Assembly: GCA_036272735.1 (NCBI GenBank)
Contig: DATAYF010000288.1
Coordinates: forward strand, 1 to 14,789
Length of the DNA stretch: 14,789 nucleotides
Reading direction: 5' to 3'
Source: DATAYF01 sp036272735
GTDB taxonomy: Bacteria; Chloroflexota; Ktedonobacteria; Ktedonobacterales; Ktedonobacteraceae
Each line of letters begins with the position of its first letter. The first letter of the stretch is position 1. The translations under genes were made by a program, and so were the position numbers. Of this stretch, positions 1-6,914 are shown piece after piece. The notes beneath the pieces were generated by a model. The model was not told the DNA's origin. It ran no database searches and saw only the letters and a program-made list of their open reading frames with translations.

Positions 1-18
1 GATAGTGAGAGATTACGC

Positions 19-48
19 TTGACAAGTTTTGCCCAGCTATGTTATAAG
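19..48 (+). promoter_or_regulatory. Promoter of the DeoR-family regulator gene
   Basis: A perfect -35 box TTGACA (19-24) is followed after 18 bp by TATAAG (43-48), five of six matches to the -10 consensus. Transcription would start near 55, about 100 bases before the chosen start codon at 159. The predicted start site falls on the first of the GAAAC repeats described in the next entry, so a repressor bound there would block initiation. Seen in sequence; promoter activity is inferred. Confidence 0.6.
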
Positions 49-53
49 TAAAC

Positions 54-84
54 GAAACTTAGTGAAACTATACAATGAAACCAT
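54..84 (+). promoter_or_regulatory. Putative autoregulatory operator with GAAAC repeats
   Basis: GAAAC occurs at 54-58, 64-68 and 77-81. The first two are exactly 10 bp apart, one helical turn, and the third is extended to GAAACCAT (77-84). The repeats lie directly downstream of the -10 box. Direct-repeat operators are known for several DeoR-family sugar repressors, and the same words recur upstream of the large operon (3349-3398), which suggests that the adjacent regulator binds both. Binding itself is inferred. Confidence 0.4.
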
Positions 85-158
85 ATACTGTGGAAGCTAA
101 TCACATGAATGATGAACAACGCAACATACAAACGACCGAAACGCTACCAGGTGGTTCA

Positions 159-929
159 ATGCTCTTTACCCCTGAGCGTCGGCAGCAGATTGCTCGTTTG
201 CTGGAGCAGCGGCAGCGTCTGAAGGTTGCCGAACTCAGCCAGCGTTTCACGGTCTCCGAAGTAACGATTCGCAAAGATTTAGCCTGGTTGGAAACTCGCC
301 GCCTCGCAGTACGTACGCACGGTGGTGCGGTTTTCCCGACGGCACATATTGGGCAGAAGGAGGGTAATTTCGCGGAACGCGAACGCCTCAAGTCGAGCGA
401 GAAGGAGCGCATCGGTGCACTGGCCGCTAGCTACGTTCAGAATGGCGAGACTATCGCGCTGGATGCTAGCACGACAGCTTTTGCCATGGTGCCGAGGCTG
501 CTGGCAAAACGCGAACTGACGGTGGTAACCAATGGTTTGCGCACCGGCATGGAACTGGTCCAGTCTTCTTCCATTGCTGTACTCATGCCAGGAGGGACGC
601 TGCGACCGGAATCGCTCTCGCTGATTGGCACCTGGGGCAAGCCCGCTCTCCAACAAATCCATATCAGCAAAGCATTTATTGGGGCGCGTGGGCTGACGCT
701 GAACGAGGGCCTGACCGATGTCAATCGCGAAGAAGTCGAACTCAAGCGTGTGCTCGTTGAGGCGGCTAAAGAGGTCATCGCTGTCGTCGATGCCAGTAAG
801 TGGGATCATGTCGCGTTAGCCACGATTTGTCCTTTAGAGCGCCTCGACCTGATTATCACCGACAAACAGGCCCCAATCCTCCTGCTAAACCAGATCAGTC
901 AATTGGGGGTCGAGGTCTTGCTGGTATAG
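159..929 (+). CDS. DeoR-family transcriptional regulator of sugar metabolism
   Basis: The product is a 256-residue cytoplasmic DNA-binding repressor of DeoR/GlpR type. The N-terminal winged helix-turn-helix spans about residues 5-56, starting MLFTPERRQQI, with the recognition segment TVSEVTIRKDL at 31-41 and the wing ending RTHGGAV. The C-terminal sugar-phosphate-sensing domain (about 80-235) has the family signatures LDASTT (101-106), TNGLRTG (124-130), GARGLTLNEG (175-184) and VVDASKW (209-215). An ATG lies further upstream at 75, but the one at 159 is preferred: AGGTGG (149-154) sits 4 bases before it, and the family usually begins with this MLFxxERRQxI segment. The likely inducer is a phosphorylated sugar from the pathway encoded at 3529-13497. 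Target sites are suggested by the shared GAAAC repeats. The family assignment is firm; the regulon is inferred. Confidence 0.93.
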   Translation: MLFTPERRQQIARLLEQRQRLKVAELSQRFTVSEVTIRKDLAWLETRRLAVRTHGGAVFPTAHIGQKEGNFAERERLKSSEKERIGALAASYVQNGETIALDASTTAFAMVPRLLAKRELTVVTNGLRTGMELVQSSSIAVLMPGGTLRPESLSLIGTWGKPALQQIHISKAFIGARGLTLNEGLTDVNREEVELKRVLVEAAKEVIAVVDASKWDHVALATICPLERLDLIITDKQAPILLLNQISQLGVEVLLV

Positions 930-979
930 GCTTGTTGTACCAGACAAGACACATTCCCTCACTGATAACTCCGCTCAGG

Positions 980-1045
980 ACCCCAATATATAAAGAAACG
1001 TTAATGGTTTGCGTAAACCATTAACGTTTCTTTATATATTGGGGT
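980..1045. terminator. Long perfect palindrome, probable bidirectional terminator or operator-like element
   Basis: Bases 981-1010 and 1015-1044 are perfect reverse complements (30 bp), extended by one more A-T pair at 980/1045, around the 4-base loop GCGT. It lies between the convergent ends of the DeoR gene (stop at 929) and the minus-strand dioxygenase (stop at 1152), where a bidirectional terminator is expected. It is unusual for a terminator: the stem is very long, AT-rich inside with CCCC/GGGG at its base, and no T run follows on either side. It also contains AAAGAAAC (992-999) and AATGGTTT (1003-1010), both of which recur in the operon control region. It could instead be a regulator-binding palindrome or a tiny mobile palindrome. 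Confidence 0.55.
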
Positions 1046-1151
1046 TAAGCAAGCTACCTGTTATGGCCTGGCAAGCCATCGACGCCCTTGTATGCGTTCA
1101 AGTACTTAGCGGAGTTGTTGATGGCGGGTAACGAATCCCACAGAGCATCGC

Positions 1152-1934
1152 TTAGCGCACTACTATTTCCTCGACCGTTGGGAAAAAGTCGCCCTCCAGT
1201 TTCTGGCCCATTTGTAGCCCCAGCGGATCGGTGATGACGTGCCGCTTCCCGGTGTACGTGGTGCTGGCATCCATGTAAATGGCGACGTGTGCGATACGTT
1301 GCTCATCGGTAAAATTTGGCGTTGCCATGTGTGCGATACGCGCATGATGGAAAGTGCAATCGCCCGCCATCAAGGGAACCGTGACGCGCTGCATCCACAC
1401 CAGATCGGGGCACTTCCTCATCAAGTCGTGGGCATCAGAAAGATCCTGGCTGGCGAGTTCCGTTTTTGTCTGTGAACCGGGGATGAAGGTCATGCAGCCT
1501 CTTTCGACTGGCACATCGACGAGTGCGATCCAGGCACTCAGTGCATGGGCCGAGTTGGCGTGCGGCCAGTAAGGTTGATCCTGGTGAAACTCTGTTGGGG
1601 CATTGTTGTGTGGTTCCTTGATGAGCGTCTGGTCATGCCAGATACGCAGGGGAACGCTTGCCAGCCGTTGGGCTATCGCGGCCACGTTGGGGTGGAGAGT
1701 AAGCTGGCGTATCGCCGCATCTTCGCGCCAGACATTGACCAGTTGCGTGAAGATGTTGCTGTGATGTGAGTAGCTTTTGATGCGTTTCTGCGTCTCCAAA
1801 GTAGCGGCGCGGAATTGTGCCACTTCCTCTGGCGAAATAATGCCACGAATAGACACGAATCCTTGCTTGCGATACGTCTCGATAGTTTCAGTAGAAAGGT
1901 TTTCCGCAGTCGTCGTATAGGCAGATGTTGTCAT
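1152..1934 (-). CDS. Phytanoyl-CoA dioxygenase (PhyH) family protein
   Basis: The 260-residue product is a predicted Fe(II)/2-oxoglutarate-dependent oxygenase with a double-stranded beta-helix fold. The metal triad is visible: H117 and D119 in EFHQDQPYW, and distal H202 in the segment GDCTFHHARIAHMATPN. R213, eleven residues later, fits the 2-oxoglutarate carboxylate contact. GCMTFIPGSQ (146-155) is the usual beta-helix turn of this family. The start at 1934 is chosen over 1961 because AAAGGAG lies 7 bases upstream and the protein then begins MTTSAYTT. The gene is divergent from the AraC-type regulator gene at 2199, which probably controls it. It is distinct from the second PhyH protein at 3529. 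The substrate is unknown: PhyH relatives hydroxylate fatty acyl-CoAs, ectoine, halogenated or sugar-derived compounds, and others. Confidence 0.88.
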   Translation of the reverse strand: MTTSAYTTTAENLSTETIETYRKQGFVSIRGIISPEEVAQFRAATLETQKRIKSYSHHSNIFTQLVNVWREDAAIRQLTLHPNVAAIAQRLASVPLRIWHDQTLIKEPHNNAPTEFHQDQPYWPHANSAHALSAWIALVDVPVERGCMTFIPGSQTKTELASQDLSDAHDLMRKCPDLVWMQRVTVPLMAGDCTFHHARIAHMATPNFTDEQRIAHVAIYMDASTTYTGKRHVITDPLGLQMGQKLEGDFFPTVEEIVVR

Positions 1935-2043
1935 ATGAAAACTCCTTTGCTCTTCACCCATGAGGTTCGTAAAAAGCTGTATAAGTAACTACGATAACGG
2001 CACGCCGCTTCAAACGCTAATCGAGTGGTCCTTTTGTCTGCTC

Positions 2044-2062
2044 ACGGTATGTAGTATACCGT
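2044..2062. promoter_or_regulatory. Inverted repeat in the divergent PhyH/AraC control region
   Basis: ACGGTATGTAGTATACCGT has perfect 7-bp arms (2044-2050 and 2056-2062) around a 5-base centre. It lies about 110 bases upstream of the minus-strand dioxygenase start. On the minus strand the right arm contains TATACT, a plausible -10 box for that gene, although no good -35 box is seen at the proper distance. The symmetry and position suggest a regulator-binding site, perhaps for the neighbouring AraC-family protein. No experimental support can be read from the sequence. Confidence 0.35.
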
Positions 2063-2111
2063 TTTACGACGAGAAACTGTTAGGCAAAAAACGTCTACTT
2101 TTTCGCTATTA

Positions 2112-2143
2112 TTGACATAGTACGCCAGTACCGACTATAGTCG
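2112..2143 (+). promoter_or_regulatory. Promoter of the AraC-family gene with a palindrome over the -10 box
   Basis: TTGACA (2112-2117) and TATAGT (2136-2141) are separated by 18 bp and point toward the AraC-type gene, whose start codon is at 2199. The -10 box is embedded in the perfect 12-bp palindrome CGACTATAGTCG (2132-2143). A protein bound to that palindrome would directly occlude RNA polymerase, so autorepression or repression by another factor is plausible. The boxes and palindrome are seen directly; the regulation is inferred. Confidence 0.55.
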
Positions 2144-2198
2144 TTTTTAGCGATAACTATATGCGTAGCTTGTGCAGTTTTGGTGGTATGAAAGTGAC

Positions 2199-3161
2199 AT
2201 GATGAGTAATCAGAGAAGACCTAAAGCATTACTTTGGCAGCACCTTTACGGTAATGACGATGTACCGGTTATTGCACAGCGCGTTTCCCCGATGAATGGA
2301 GATTTTGAGCCTCACTCGCATGATTTTGTCGAGGTCGTCCTGGTTCTCGCGGGGTATGGGAGCCATATATCGCTCGCAGGGGAACGATCACTTGCACCAG
2401 GTGACATCATTATTCTTCGTCCTGGTATCTGGCATGTGTACCGTGCTTGCCGACAACTCGAAGTTTATAATTGCTGCTTTAGTCGCGGATTGCTGCAAAA
2501 CGAGCTCCTCTGGATGAACGAAGAAGCATGGCTCCAGGACCTCTTTGTGGTAAAAGCGACCAGTGTAGAACAGCACAGCATCCATTTTTTTCATATTACT
2601 CAATCGGCTTCTACTGCATGCTTGAATCACCTGGACGCTATCCACGTTGAAAAGCAGATAAATAATGCTTTACAAAAAGCTGCTATCTTTGGGCATCTAC
2701 TTCTCTTCCTCGCCCGACTTGCTCAAGATGTGGGTGAGCGCGACGCCATCGATGAGCCTCCCCTGGCATGGAAACGGGCATTGCCTATGACGGTGCTCGC
2801 TACTAAGAGCCTGCTCGATGAACAATTTGCTCATTCCTGGAGCCTGGAAGCGTTGTCCGAACGCGTGGGAATTGATCGCTCCTACCTGGTGAGATTGTTC
2901 ACAGCACACATTGGAATATCGCCAATGGCATATCTCGCGCGCCGCCGTACCGAGCAGGCGACACATTTGCTGATCACTACAGATCTGCCAATTGCCACCA
3001 TCGGCGCGGCGGTAGGTTGGCCTGAACCACGGCATTTTGCTCGTCGCTTTAAGGCCCAGGTAGGGGTAAGCGCCTCTGCATACCGGGCACAATTTTTTGC
3101 GCCGATGATTCAGCCCGATCAGACACACCAGGCCACGTTCGATGAGAGCAAGCAGGTATAA
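2199..3161 (+). CDS. AraC-family transcriptional regulator with cupin-like sensor domain
   Basis: The product is 320 residues long and has the usual two-part layout. Residues about 30-95 form a cupin-like ligand-binding domain: EPHSHDFVEVVLV at 37-49 and the turn LAPGDIIILRPGIWH at 65-79 are typical of the AraC sugar-binding pocket. The C-terminal region has two helix-turn-helix units, SLEALSERVGIDRSYLVRLF (215-234) and a second one at about 264-285 around IGAAVGWPEPRHFARRFK, followed by the conserved SASAYRAQF. An upstream GTG at 2172 would add nine residues. ATG at 2199 (or the adjacent 2202) is preferred because the extra segment does not look family-like, although the ribosome site (GGTGG at 2182-2186) is distant and weak. 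The gene is divergent from the PhyH gene at 1152-1934 and upstream of the transport operon, so it may regulate either. Confidence 0.9.
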   Translation: MMSNQRRPKALLWQHLYGNDDVPVIAQRVSPMNGDFEPHSHDFVEVVLVLAGYGSHISLAGERSLAPGDIIILRPGIWHVYRACRQLEVYNCCFSRGLLQNELLWMNEEAWLQDLFVVKATSVEQHSIHFFHITQSASTACLNHLDAIHVEKQINNALQKAAIFGHLLLFLARLAQDVGERDAIDEPPLAWKRALPMTVLATKSLLDEQFAHSWSLEALSERVGIDRSYLVRLFTAHIGISPMAYLARRRTEQATHLLITTDLPIATIGAAVGWPEPRHFARRFKAQVGVSASAYRAQFFAPMIQPDQTHQATFDESKQV

Positions 3162-3315
3162 GGCGTCTTACTTCTACTTTTGTCGACCTGCCTTGTTTAT
3201 CCACATGTCATTTCCTTCCAAATGAAGATCGACGGATTATTATCGTGGAATAAGGCAAGGAATAAACGGATGACAAGACAATGAAAAAAACCGCTATTAT
3301 CTCATTGTGGTGCAC
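3162..3315. other. Upstream half of the 367-bp intergenic region, with imperfect inverted repeats
   Basis: No gene is visible here. CAAGCAGGT at the end of the AraC gene (3149-3157) can pair with ACCTGCCTTG (3186-3195) with one bulge, and the latter is followed by TTTAT. This is a possible weak terminator for the AraC transcript. A second perfect 6-bp hairpin, TCATTT (3208-3213) with AAATGA (3220-3225), sits between imperfect outer arms near 3187-3206 and 3246-3262. Which of these structures forms cannot be decided from the sequence alone. Confidence 0.3.
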
Positions 3316-3347
3316 TTGACAATAATCAGTTCTTTATGGTATATAGT
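3316..3347 (+). promoter_or_regulatory. Candidate promoter of the sugar catabolic operon
   Basis: A perfect TTGACA (3316-3321) is followed by TATAGT (3342-3347). The spacing of 20 bp is longer than the 16-18 bp optimum, so the promoter may be weak, activator-dependent or slightly different from this reading. The surrounding cTTGACAA matches the DeoR gene promoter at 18-25. This is the only strong -35 box upstream of the dioxygenase/ABC operon. It leaves a leader of roughly 175 bases before the first start codon at 3529. Confidence 0.45.
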
Positions 3348-3348
3348 T

Positions 3349-3409
3349 GAAATACAAAGAAACCAAACGAAAGCAAAGTAATGGTTTCGTTTCGAAACAG
3401 CGCCGAAAG
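3349..3409. promoter_or_regulatory. Putative DeoR-family operator: phased GAAA repeats plus TTTCG/CGAAA palindrome
   Basis: GAAA occurs at 3349, 3359 and 3369, exactly 10 bp apart, immediately after the -10 box. Next come TTTCG at 3385-3389 and 3390-3394, the palindrome TTTCGAAA (3390-3397), and another CGAAA at 3404-3408. The minus strand reads GAAACCAT at 3388-3381, the same 8-mer as at 77-84 upstream of the DeoR gene. AAAGAAAC (3356-3363) and AATGGTTT (3380-3387) also occur in the long palindrome at 980-1045. This fits multi-site repression by the DeoR-family protein. Binding is inferred. Confidence 0.45.
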
Positions 3410-3528
3410 GAATACCCATGGATGAACGATTTGCCCTTTGGCGCAGTTAACTCCAAACCTTTTTCAGGAGGATACCTTTATTTTTTAGCGCTGTTCTATC
3501 ATGACAGAAAGGCAGGCGATGAGCGAGC

Positions 3529-4323
3529 ATGACATACGATGCCTATACACCATTTGTCGAGTCTGATGCGCATGCCGCTGCTGAAGCACTGCGCAAGCAG
3601 ATGAGCGAGCAAGGATATCTCTTTTTCCGGGAACTCGTACCAGCGGAGGAGGTACTCAACGTGCGGCGTGCTGTGCTGGAAGTGATTAGCGCGGCAGGAT
3701 GGGTTGATCCATCTTATGACTTGATGGAAGGGCGAGTTATGCCTGGACACAAGCCGCTGACCGAAGGGCAGCCAGAATACGCCGCTGCCTATCGCGAGGT
3801 GCTTCGCATCCCCAGTTTTCATAATTTCCCCTGCCATCCCGCGCTTATGGCAGTAGCACAGAAATTACTGAATGAGGACGTTTTCGTACACCCACGACGT
3901 ATTGGGCGCATCACTTTTCCCGGAGCGGTAGCCTTTGCGACCCCACCACACCAGGATTACTACTACATCCGCGGTTCTGTAGAAACCTATTCGTGCTGGA
4001 CACCTCTCGGTGCTTGCCCGCGCGAACTGGGTGGGCTGGTGGTTTGGCCCGGCAGCCACAACTCAGGTTTTATCGAGCACAGCGTCAAGCATAGCGGCGC
4101 GGTCGGTGGTCATGGTGTCCCTGTGGATGAAGCGCAAGCCCAATGGCATACCGCCGATTATGGGATAGGCGATGCGCTGTTCTTTCGCTCGTATACCATC
4201 CACAAAGCACTTCCCAATCTTACAAAAGACCGCCTGCGTCTCTCGACCGACAACCGCTATCAGCTCAGCAATGACGAGATTGACCCTGCTGCTCTCAAGC
4301 CACATGGCGTTGCTGGAAAGTAG
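3529..4323 (+). CDS. Phytanoyl-CoA dioxygenase (PhyH) family protein, first gene of the operon
   Basis: The 264-residue product is a predicted Fe(II)/2-oxoglutarate-dependent oxygenase. H141 and D143 lie in PPHQDYYYI, and distal H225 lies in SYTIHKALPN after the turn YGIGDALFFR. R235 or R237 in DRLRLSTDNRYQ would hold 2-oxoglutarate, and LGGLVVWPGSHNSG (167-180) is the family beta-turn. The start is fixed: an in-frame stop lies 9 bases upstream with no alternative start codon between. There is no strong ribosome site close to this ATG. The ATGA at 3529-3532 overlaps the stop of a small upstream open frame, so translation may be coupled to it. It leads the transport operon, so it probably oxidises the imported compound or one of its products. 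It is clearly a different subfamily from the PhyH protein at 1152. Confidence 0.87.
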   Translation: MTYDAYTPFVESDAHAAAEALRKQMSEQGYLFFRELVPAEEVLNVRRAVLEVISAAGWVDPSYDLMEGRVMPGHKPLTEGQPEYAAAYREVLRIPSFHNFPCHPALMAVAQKLLNEDVFVHPRRIGRITFPGAVAFATPPHQDYYYIRGSVETYSCWTPLGACPRELGGLVVWPGSHNSGFIEHSVKHSGAVGGHGVPVDEAQAQWHTADYGIGDALFFRSYTIHKALPNLTKDRLRLSTDNRYQLSNDEIDPAALKPHGVAGK

Positions 4324-4339
4324 TTGATACATGCAGTAT

Positions 4340-4381
4340 GGCGATGAGGACAGTGAAAACGTGTTTCACCGTCTCATCGCC
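4340..4381 (+). promoter_or_regulatory. Stem-loop between the dioxygenase and sugar-binding protein genes
   Basis: GGCGATGAG (4340-4348) pairs perfectly with CTCATCGCC (4373-4381). After one bulged G the stem continues, ACaGTGAAA (4350-4358) with TTTCACcGT (4364-4372), with one mismatch and a 5-base loop. No T run follows, so it is probably not a simple terminator. In ABC operons such hairpins before or after the binding-protein gene often stabilise mRNA or cause partial termination that tunes subunit ratios; that role is inferred here. No convincing internal promoter is seen between 4324 and 4466. Confidence 0.5.
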
Positions 4382-4466
4382 TGCCAGTGGTAGTCGATTT
4401 GTAGTGCGGAACGAATAGAGCGCTGAGATTGCGCGATCAGTTCTACCTCATGTCAGGAGGAGGATT

Positions 4467-5870
4467 ATGGCTCGCAGTTCGCTAAACGAACGTCTCAATT
4501 ATCTCACGCGTCGCCAGGCTATCAAGACGATGGGGCTTGGAGCCACTGCTCTTGCGCTGTCTGGCTGTAACGTTATCGTAGGCTCTGCGCCCACGGGACT
4601 TTCCTCGTTAGGCAAAGATCCAGCCCCCGGACGTAAGATCGTCATCGAAATTTATAGCGTCTTTGGCAGTACCGTTGCCGTTGGCTGGAACGAGCTTGCT
4701 AAACGCTACGAGCAGGTTCAGCCAGACGTTGGTGTGAAAATTACCTTTGCGCCAGCCGCTGGTGGAGGTGGCGATGACAACCCGAAACTCTTTACCTCCA
4801 TTGCGGGAAACACCCCTCCCGATATCTCTGATCTCACGCCTTTCAGTACACCACAGTGGGCTGAACTAGGTATCATGACGGATCTTACCCCTTATTTACA
4901 GCGCGATGGGATCACTGCCGATATGTTCTTTCCGATCTCGTGGCATGATATGAACTACAAGGGACGCATCTGGCAGGTCCAGTGGGACGCCGACCCGAAC
5001 TTTGCCTTCTTCTGGAATAAGGACCTGTTCGAGAAGGTGGGGCTTGATCCTGAACGGCCTCCACAAACTATCGATGAGGTAGACGAGTACTCACAAAAGA
5101 TCAATCGCAGTAAGGGAGGGAACGTTACACAGATCGGTATGATTCCCTGGAGTGTCTACGGCTTCAGCAACTCGATATTCACCTGGGGCTGGGCCTTTGG
5201 TGGTGAATTCTACGATCCTGTGAAAGAAGAGGTCACGCCCGACAACGAGTACGTGGTCAAAGCTCTCGAGTGGATGGTGAAATATGCTAAATCAGTAGGC
5301 GGTGCAGATAAGGTAAACGTGAGCCCACCAAACATACAGACAAACCCCTTTGGAGCAGGCACGGTGGGTATGGCTCCAATGGTTGTTCCCGACGCCAAAG
5401 CCATCAAGGCAGCGGAGCCCAACATGCACATGGGGGTGACGTTGCTCCCATATCAGCGGCCAGGAGCCTCACAACTGGGTGCAGGAGGCTGGTTGGGTGG
5501 CTGGGGCATGTTTATTCCCAGGGGAGCCAAACATCCCGATGAGGCATGGGAATTTATCAAGTGGGCTTCGACCACCCCGCAGGGCACGCTGGCGCAGTGG
5601 CAAACAGTGAATTTTCCGCCTGCTTGCAAAAACACCCCCGTATTCAACCTGATGAAAAAAGACCCCATCATGAGTCCGTACTACAATGTGCTCATCGCTA
5701 CTCAGCATTCGCGTCCCGCCATCCCTGTGGGTGCGTTTTACGCTACCCAGTTTGAGCAAATAATCTCCGACGCCGTCTACGGGAAATTGACGCCATTGCA
5801 GGCGCTCAGGACGGTTAAAGCGAATACGATGAAGGAGTGGGACCGCTTTAAGCGCGAGGTTGGTTCGTAA
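4467..5870 (+). CDS. Sugar ABC transporter substrate-binding lipoprotein
   Basis: The 467-residue product belongs to the extracellular sugar-binding proteins of COG1653 type (MalE/UgpB-like). It carries a lipoprotein signal with a twin-arginine look: TRRQAIK at 14-20, a hydrophobic stretch GLGATALALS, and the lipobox LSGC with C34 as the lipidated residue. The mature part starts with a beta strand, KIVIEIYSVFGST, and has the usual two-lobe signatures: GNTPPDISDLTPFS, WNKDLFEKVGLDPERPP, and GWGMFIPRGAKHPDEAWEFIKWAS near the C-terminal half. Aromatic residues (several W and Y) would stack on sugar rings. AGGAGGAGG lies a few bases upstream of the ATG. It is followed by two permease genes and preceded by a hairpin-containing gap. 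It captures the substrate outside the membrane. The ligand is unknown. Confidence 0.93.
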   Translation: MARSSLNERLNYLTRRQAIKTMGLGATALALSGCNVIVGSAPTGLSSLGKDPAPGRKIVIEIYSVFGSTVAVGWNELAKRYEQVQPDVGVKITFAPAAGGGGDDNPKLFTSIAGNTPPDISDLTPFSTPQWAELGIMTDLTPYLQRDGITADMFFPISWHDMNYKGRIWQVQWDADPNFAFFWNKDLFEKVGLDPERPPQTIDEVDEYSQKINRSKGGNVTQIGMIPWSVYGFSNSIFTWGWAFGGEFYDPVKEEVTPDNEYVVKALEWMVKYAKSVGGADKVNVSPPNIQTNPFGAGTVGMAPMVVPDAKAIKAAEPNMHMGVTLLPYQRPGASQLGAGGWLGGWGMFIPRGAKHPDEAWEFIKWASTTPQGTLAQWQTVNFPPACKNTPVFNLMKKDPIMSPYYNVLIATQHSRPAIPVGAFYATQFEQIISDAVYGKLTPLQALRTVKANTMKEWDRFKREVGS

Positions 5871-5976
5871 CCCACAACTTCTTGCCCCTCTTTGGCATTC
5901 GCAACGGAACCTTTCTTAGTGCCGATTGAGCTTATCCAATGTAGGAAAGTATCTTATCCAACGAAGGAGGATATGG

Positions 5977-6912
5977 ATGATCGTAGCAACATCCCCCAAA
6001 CGATCCAGCACCCGTGGGCGGCGACGAAATCTGCAGGCGCGCCGCAACTTTCTCTGGGGACTGTTTTTCACATCGCCAGCCATCGTCGGCCTGCTCTTTC
6101 TCACCGCCTACCCGCTGCTCATGTCCCTATACTACAGTTTTACCTCGTACTCGATGTTTGGCCCCATCAAGTGGATCGGCCTGACGAACTTCACCGACCT
6201 GTTTTCTGATAGCAACTGGTGGTTGTCTCTCTATAACACCTTCTACATCCTCATTTTCTCCGTTCCCCTGGGTATTCTCATCGCCCTTGGGCTGGCGCTT
6301 TTACTCAACTCCAAGGTACGCGGCATTGGCATTTACCGCACAATTTTCTACCTGCCAAGCATCATACCGATTGTCGCGGCCGCTGTCGTCTGGAGCTATG
6401 TCCTCAATCCCCAGTTTGGCGCCTTCAACAATATCTTGAGTATCTTTGGGATCAATGGCCCTGGCTGGCTGAACAGCCCTGACTGGTCGAAACCAGCCCT
6501 GATCCTTATCGGTCTTTGGGGTGTTGGCAATCTGATGATTATTATGTTGGCTGGCCTACAAGACGTATCGCAGGACCTCTACGACGCGTCCAGGGTTGAT
6601 GGTGCGGGCGTATGGGCACGCTTTTGGAATGTGACTCTTCCCTTTCTGAGTCCGCACCTGCTGTTCGCACTGGTGACCGGCCTGATTGCCGCTTTCCAAA
6701 ACTTTGCGCCCGCGTATGTCTTGACCAATGGAGAAGGCACGCCAGCGGGCTCGACCCTTATTTCCAGCCTCTACCTCTACCAGAACGCGTTCCGCTTCTT
6801 TAAGGTAGGCTATGCCAGCGCTATGGCATGGGTGCTGTTTATCATCATCGTTGTGTGTACCGTGCTGGTGTTCCGTTTCGTCGGCAAGCGCATTTACTAC
6901 GGAGGTGCATAG
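5977..6912 (+). CDS. Sugar ABC transporter permease (MalF-type)
   Basis: The 311-residue inner-membrane protein has about six hydrophobic segments. After a basic N-terminus (residues 6-23) come membrane spans near 27-50, 88-112, 122-142, 172-193, 228-247 and 282-300. The cytoplasmic EAA loop that docks the ATPase is LYDASRVDGAGVWARFWNVT (201-220), followed by LPFLSP. NPQFGAFNN (144-152) is typical of the MalF/UgpA/LacF group. The start at 5977 is set by AAGGAGG at 5964-5970, six bases upstream; earlier in-frame start codons lack such a site. The gene ends 2 bases before the next permease gene, so the two subunits are made together. It would form the heterodimeric channel with that subunit. 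A gap of 106 bp from the binding-protein gene holds no recognised feature. Confidence 0.93.
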   Translation: MIVATSPKRSSTRGRRRNLQARRNFLWGLFFTSPAIVGLLFLTAYPLLMSLYYSFTSYSMFGPIKWIGLTNFTDLFSDSNWWLSLYNTFYILIFSVPLGILIALGLALLLNSKVRGIGIYRTIFYLPSIIPIVAAAVVWSYVLNPQFGAFNNILSIFGINGPGWLNSPDWSKPALILIGLWGVGNLMIIMLAGLQDVSQDLYDASRVDGAGVWARFWNVTLPFLSPHLLFALVTGLIAAFQNFAPAYVLTNGEGTPAGSTLISSLYLYQNAFRFFKVGYASAMAWVLFIIIVVCTVLVFRFVGKRIYYGGA

Positions 6913-6914
6913 TC

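Noticed and set aside
279..809. Minus-strand open frame of 176 codons
   Set aside because: It is antisense to the DeoR-family gene and its translation has no domain features.
800..1024. Plus-strand open frame of 74 codons across the end of the DeoR gene
   Set aside because: It overlaps the regulator in another frame and runs into the long palindrome, with no family resemblance.
3347..3421. Upstream extension (TTG start) of the small leader frame
   Set aside because: It would begin inside the predicted -10 box, ahead of the expected transcription start, and covers the operator repeats; only the part from 3422 is worth considering.
4340..4381. Riboswitch before the sugar-binding protein gene
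   Set aside because: It is a single long hairpin with no conserved aptamer layout that I recognise, and it does not enclose the ribosome site.
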